Below, one piece after another: positions 61,392 through 64,000 of a stretch of DNA of 64,000 bases (positions are counted from its first letter, which is position 1; each line of letters starts with the position of its first letter). The notes below the pieces were generated by a model that was not told the DNA's origin, did not search any database, and was given only the letters and a program-made list of their open reading frames with translations. This DNA is from Hyphomicrobiales bacterium (GTDB taxonomy: Bacteria; Pseudomonadota; Alphaproteobacteria; Rhizobiales; MH13), in the NCBI GenBank assembly GCA_017642935.1, contig JAEPOK010000002.1:1175501-1239500 (forward strand), given 5' to 3'. Position numbers and translations under genes: made by a program.

Positions 61392-62060
61392 ATGCGGTTT
61401 TTCTATGCCCGAAGCCTGCCTGATTCGCTTGTGGCTCCAGCACTGTGGCTCGCCGCACTGCTTACCTTAGGTCTGCTTGCCCTTCCGGCGCAGGCGTCGG
61501 AAAATACAGCCGCCGCATCGACCGGTGGCGAAGAGACGATCCTCACCGATCCCGGATCGCTGGATGGCGAAGACGAACCGATCCAAAGCGTCGGCTCACT
61601 GCTTGATGCCTTGGCGCTGAGTGAAGATGGCGAAGCGGCCGACGAACTCTCGCAGCAAATCCAAAATCTCTGGAACCAGTCTGGAAGCGAAACGGTTGAT
61701 CTTTTGATGCGCCGGGCGAGCGTTGCAATTCGCGTGCGCAACTACACGATGGCGCTTGATCTGCTCGACACCATCATCGCGCTTGAACCGGACTATGCCG
61801 AAGGCTGGAACCGCCGCGCGACGGTGCATTTCCTCCGCCAGGATTACGCCCTGTCTATCGCCGATGTTGAACAGGTTTTGCGCTTGGAGCCGCGCCATTA
61901 CGGCGCACTCAGCGGTATTGGGTTCATTTTGGAGGAGCTCGGTCAGGACCGGCAGGCGCAGCTTTTCCTTTCAGAAGCTTTGCGCGTGCATCCCCATATG
62001 AGCCGCACGCGCGAAGTGCTGGGCGCCATTGAGCGACGATTGCGCGGCGCACCCATTTGA
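61392..62060 (+). CDS. Secreted TPR-repeat protein
   Basis: A 222-residue protein with an N-terminal signal peptide or anchor (VAPALWLAALLTLGLLALPAQA, cleavage about residue 35), an acidic linker, and two to three tetratricopeptide repeats (about 105-205; ALDLLDTIIALEPDYAEGWN, ALSIADVEQVLRLEPRHYGA). TPRs serve as protein-protein docking sites in the periplasm; the partner is unknown. This gene commonly stands near rpmJ and pyk in Rhizobiales. Its TGA stop overlaps the TTG start of the next gene (TTGA), so the two are coupled. Confidence 0.88.
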   Translation: MRFFYARSLPDSLVAPALWLAALLTLGLLALPAQASENTAAASTGGEETILTDPGSLDGEDEPIQSVGSLLDALALSEDGEAADELSQQIQNLWNQSGSETVDLLMRRASVAIRVRNYTMALDLLDTIIALEPDYAEGWNRRATVHFLRQDYALSIADVEQVLRLEPRHYGALSGIGFILEELGQDRQAQLFLSEALRVHPHMSRTREVLGAIERRLRGAPI

Positions 62061-63061
62061 TCTGGACACTTGTCGTGATATCCGCCGGCGCGGTCGCCCT
62101 CTACACGCTGACGCATGTCGGTGCGGCGCGGGTGAATGCGCGCTATCCGCATACGGGCACGCATGTCGATGTGGAGGGCGTCACGCTGCATTGCGTGGCG
62201 CGCGGCACGCCATCGGAAACCCGTCCAAGCCTGGTATTCGTTCATGGCGCCAGTTCCAACCACCGCGAGTTTCTAATCGCGGTCGGCGACCATCTTGATC
62301 GGCATTTTGGCCAGGATCAGCACGTCATCTTTGTGGACCGCCCCGGGCAAGGCGGTAGCGCGCGGCGACCAGGGGATCATTCACCACGCGCGCAGGCCGA
62401 CCGCATTCTGGCTGCCGCGCAGAAACTGGGCGCTCCATCGATCATCGCCATCGGCCACAGTTGGGGCGGCGCGGTCGTCGCGCAAATGGCTGTTCATGGC
62501 GAAAGCGTGGAGGGTGCGGTGTTCGCCGCGCCGGCAACGCACCCATGGCCGGGTGACCGTTTTCAGGGGGTCGACTGGTATTATGCCTTGGCCGATGCGC
62601 CGGTTATCGGTTGGCTCTTCACGCGGTTGATCACGCTTCCCGTCGCTTGGGGCCAGATCGATGATGGGGTGGAGAATGTGTTCGCCCCCGAACCGCCCAA
62701 GCCGGGTTACGCTAAGGCGCTCGGTGCCCGCTTGGTCTTGCGGCCGTCCGCCTTCAAAGCCAATGCGGAAGATGTCTATCGACTGCTCCAGTTCGTGATC
62801 GAGCACACCCCGAGCTACCGTGAGATCACCATCCCGGTGCGGGTCATTACCGGCGACGAGGATGCCGTTGTCTGGCCGCACTTGCATGCCGATGGTTTGG
62901 AACGGGACATTGAGAGCGCCGAGAAGATCGTCATTAAGGGTGGCGGGCACATGCCACACCAGACGCATCCCGAGCTTTTGCTTGAAACGATTGCTGAGGT
63001 GATGGAGGCCGCTAGTCAGGCGTCCAAGACTGCAGAATTTGAGCGAAGCGAGTCGGCTTAG
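62057..63061 (+). CDS. Alpha/beta hydrolase with N-terminal membrane segment
   Basis: A 334-residue hydrolase. One hydrophobic segment (about 3-20) is followed by a classical fold: SLVFVHGASSNHREFL oxyanion loop, FVDRPGQGGSARR, Ser nucleophile in IGHSWGGAVVAQM, Asp in GDEDAVVWP and His in KGGGHMPHQTHP. The start is TTG at 62057, overlapping the TPR stop; no ATG or GTG allows the membrane segment, so translational coupling is likely. The substrate is unknown; the group includes epoxide, haloalkane and ester hydrolases. It converges with pyk with only 2 bp between the stops. Confidence 0.85.
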   Translation: MIWTLVVISAGAVALYTLTHVGAARVNARYPHTGTHVDVEGVTLHCVARGTPSETRPSLVFVHGASSNHREFLIAVGDHLDRHFGQDQHVIFVDRPGQGGSARRPGDHSPRAQADRILAAAQKLGAPSIIAIGHSWGGAVVAQMAVHGESVEGAVFAAPATHPWPGDRFQGVDWYYALADAPVIGWLFTRLITLPVAWGQIDDGVENVFAPEPPKPGYAKALGARLVLRPSAFKANAEDVYRLLQFVIEHTPSYREITIPVRVITGDEDAVVWPHLHADGLERDIESAEKIVIKGGGHMPHQTHPELLLETIAEVMEAASQASKTAEFERSESA

Positions 63062-63063
63062 CT

Positions 63064-64000
63064 TTATCCGTGGCTCTGGTCTTCGCGCACAAAGGCGATG
63101 CGCAACATGTTGGTTGCCCCGGGGGTCCCAAATGGCACGCCTGCTGTGATGATGATGCGATTGCCGGGGCTTGCAAAGCCCTGGTTCATGGCCACCGCGC
63201 AAGCCCGTTCCACCATATCATCAATGTCGGTGGCATCATCGGTCGCGACCGGATGAATACCCCAGATGAGCGCCAAACGGCGCGCGGTACGCACGCGCGG
63301 GGTGATGGCGATGATCGGCGTCTGCGGGCGTTCGCGCGCCGCGCGCAGGCCTGTCGCGCCGGAGGAGGTGTAGCAAACCAATGCCGACAGATGCAGCGTT
63401 TCGGCAATCTGACGGGCGGCTGCTGAAATCGCGTCGGCTCCGGTGGCTTCAGGTTCGGTGCGCTGGGCGTTGATGATGGAGCGGTAGAGCGGATCATTCT
63501 CGGTTTCGATGGCAATCGTGTTCATCATCGAGACCGCTTCATGGGGATAGTCACCGGCTGCTGATTCTGCCGACAGCATGATGGCATCAGCGCCCTCATA
63601 GACGGCGGTGGCCACGTCGGAGACTTCAGCGCGTGTTGGCACAGGCGAGTTGATCATCGATTCCAGCATCTGCGTTGCCACAACCACCGGCTTTCCGGCG
63701 CGGCGTGCAGCGCGGGTGATGCGCTTTTGCGTTCCGGGCAAGGAGGCAAGTGGCATCTCCACGCCCAGGTCGCCACGGGCGACCATGATCGCGTCGGACA
63801 GCTCGATGATCTCCTCAATCTTTTCCACCGCCTGGGGTTTTTCGATTTTCGAGAGAATGCCGGACCGACCGCGAGCGATCTTGCGCACTTCGGCCACGTC
63901 CTCGGGGCGCTGGATAAAGGAAAGCGCAATCCAGTCAGCTTCGGCTTCCAGCGCGGCGGCCAGGTCGCGACGATCTTTCTCTGTCAGCGCGCCGCCGGAA
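63064..64000 (-). CDS. pyk: Pyruvate kinase, partial (5' end outside window)
   Basis: The C-terminal 312 codons or so of pyruvate kinase, which makes ATP and pyruvate from PEP and ADP. From the right edge it reads ALTEKDRRDL and ADWIALSFIQRPEDVAEV, then SKIEKPQAVEKI (catalytic Lys/Glu), IMVARGDLGVEMPL (metal Asp), and VATQMLESMINSPVPTRAEV (signature region), followed by the regulatory C-terminal domain. The reading frame is open to position 64000, so the true start lies outside and the internal Met/Val starts are not real. No truncation inside the visible part. Confidence 0.96.
   Translation of the reverse strand, partial: SGGALTEKDRRDLAAALEAEADWIALSFIQRPEDVAEVRKIARGRSGILSKIEKPQAVEKIEEIIELSDAIMVARGDLGVEMPLASLPGTQKRITRAARRAGKPVVVATQMLESMINSPVPTRAEVSDVATAVYEGADAIMLSAESAAGDYPHEAVSMMNTIAIETENDPLYRSIINAQRTEPEATGADAISAAARQIAETLHLSALVCYTSSGATGLRAARERPQTPIIAITPRVRTARRLALIWGIHPVATDDATDIDDMVERACAVAMNQGFASPGNRIIITAGVPFGTPGATNMLRIAFVREDQSHG

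Overview
The window is a 64 kb piece of a high-GC (about 60 %) alphaproteobacterial chromosome, most likely from a marine Hyphomicrobiales/Rhizobiales relative. The clues are the right-hand block hisN-like / N-formylglutamate amidohydrolase / cpdR / tRNA-Val / Cys-free rpmJ / TPR / pyk, the ClpXP cell-cycle adaptor cpdR, many secondary and tripartite uptake systems (BCCT, TTT, TRAP, AGCS), and a sodium-type PomAB-like stator. No phage, insertion sequence, integrase or CRISPR array was seen. Genes are dense, often with 4-bp start/stop overlaps or stop codons shared between convergent genes.

Layout. 1-9.5 kb: DCC-family thiol protein (cut by the window edge), FAD oxidoreductase, BCCT transporter, BLUF photoreceptor, a tctCBA tripartite tricarboxylate transporter, and a haem-motif GGDEF-EAL protein. 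9.7-13.1 kb: LysR regulator, DUF1007 plus NicO-type Ni/Co exporter, class I glutamine-amidotransferase-like hydrolase. 13.4-18 kb: a TakP-like TRAP operon (dctPQM) with an unusually long DctM. 18-26.5 kb: small enzymes, a transglutaminase-like protein, a PaaK-like protein, a periplasmic 5'-nucleotidase, ferrochelatase and an esterase gene broken by an in-frame stop. 26.5-36.4 kb: SPFH/NfeD pair, PomAB-like stator, outer-membrane beta-barrel, galU/galE, lytic transglycosylase, DUF459 protein. 36.4-43.3 kb: glutamate synthase gltB and gltD, separated by an AT-rich orphan membrane gene.

43.9-55.4 kb is the most interesting part. It starts with a four-gene bufferin-type RiPP metallophore operon (precursor, MNIO/DUF692 enzyme, DUF2063 partner, DoxX) and a threonine-aldolase-like enzyme. 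A two-gene operon follows in which BOTH products carry an N-terminal Rieske [2Fe-2S] domain: one fused to an FMN/3Fe-4S glutamate-synthase domain, the other to a ThDP-dependent 2-oxo-acid enzyme. A UspA and an AGCS alanine/glycine symporter are transcribed divergently from it, and a second ThDP enzyme lies beyond. I infer an uncharacterised redox module linking 2-oxo-acid oxidation to a GOGAT-type flavoprotein.

55.5-64 kb: an Hsp20 gene with a ROSE-like RNA thermometer, a basic secreted protein, a lysophospholipase-like hydrolase, a hisN-like phosphatase, a probable anti-Shine-Dalgarno (alpha-r14/cuckoo-like) small RNA with a strong terminator, then N-formylglutamate amidohydrolase, cpdR, tRNA-Val(GAC), rpmJ, a TPR protein, an alpha/beta hydrolase and pyruvate kinase (cut by the right edge). 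A recurring design is a GC-rich hairpin directly after the first, periplasmic-product gene of an operon (tctC, dctP, bufA), which probably sets higher expression of the binding protein or peptide than of the downstream membrane or enzyme genes.
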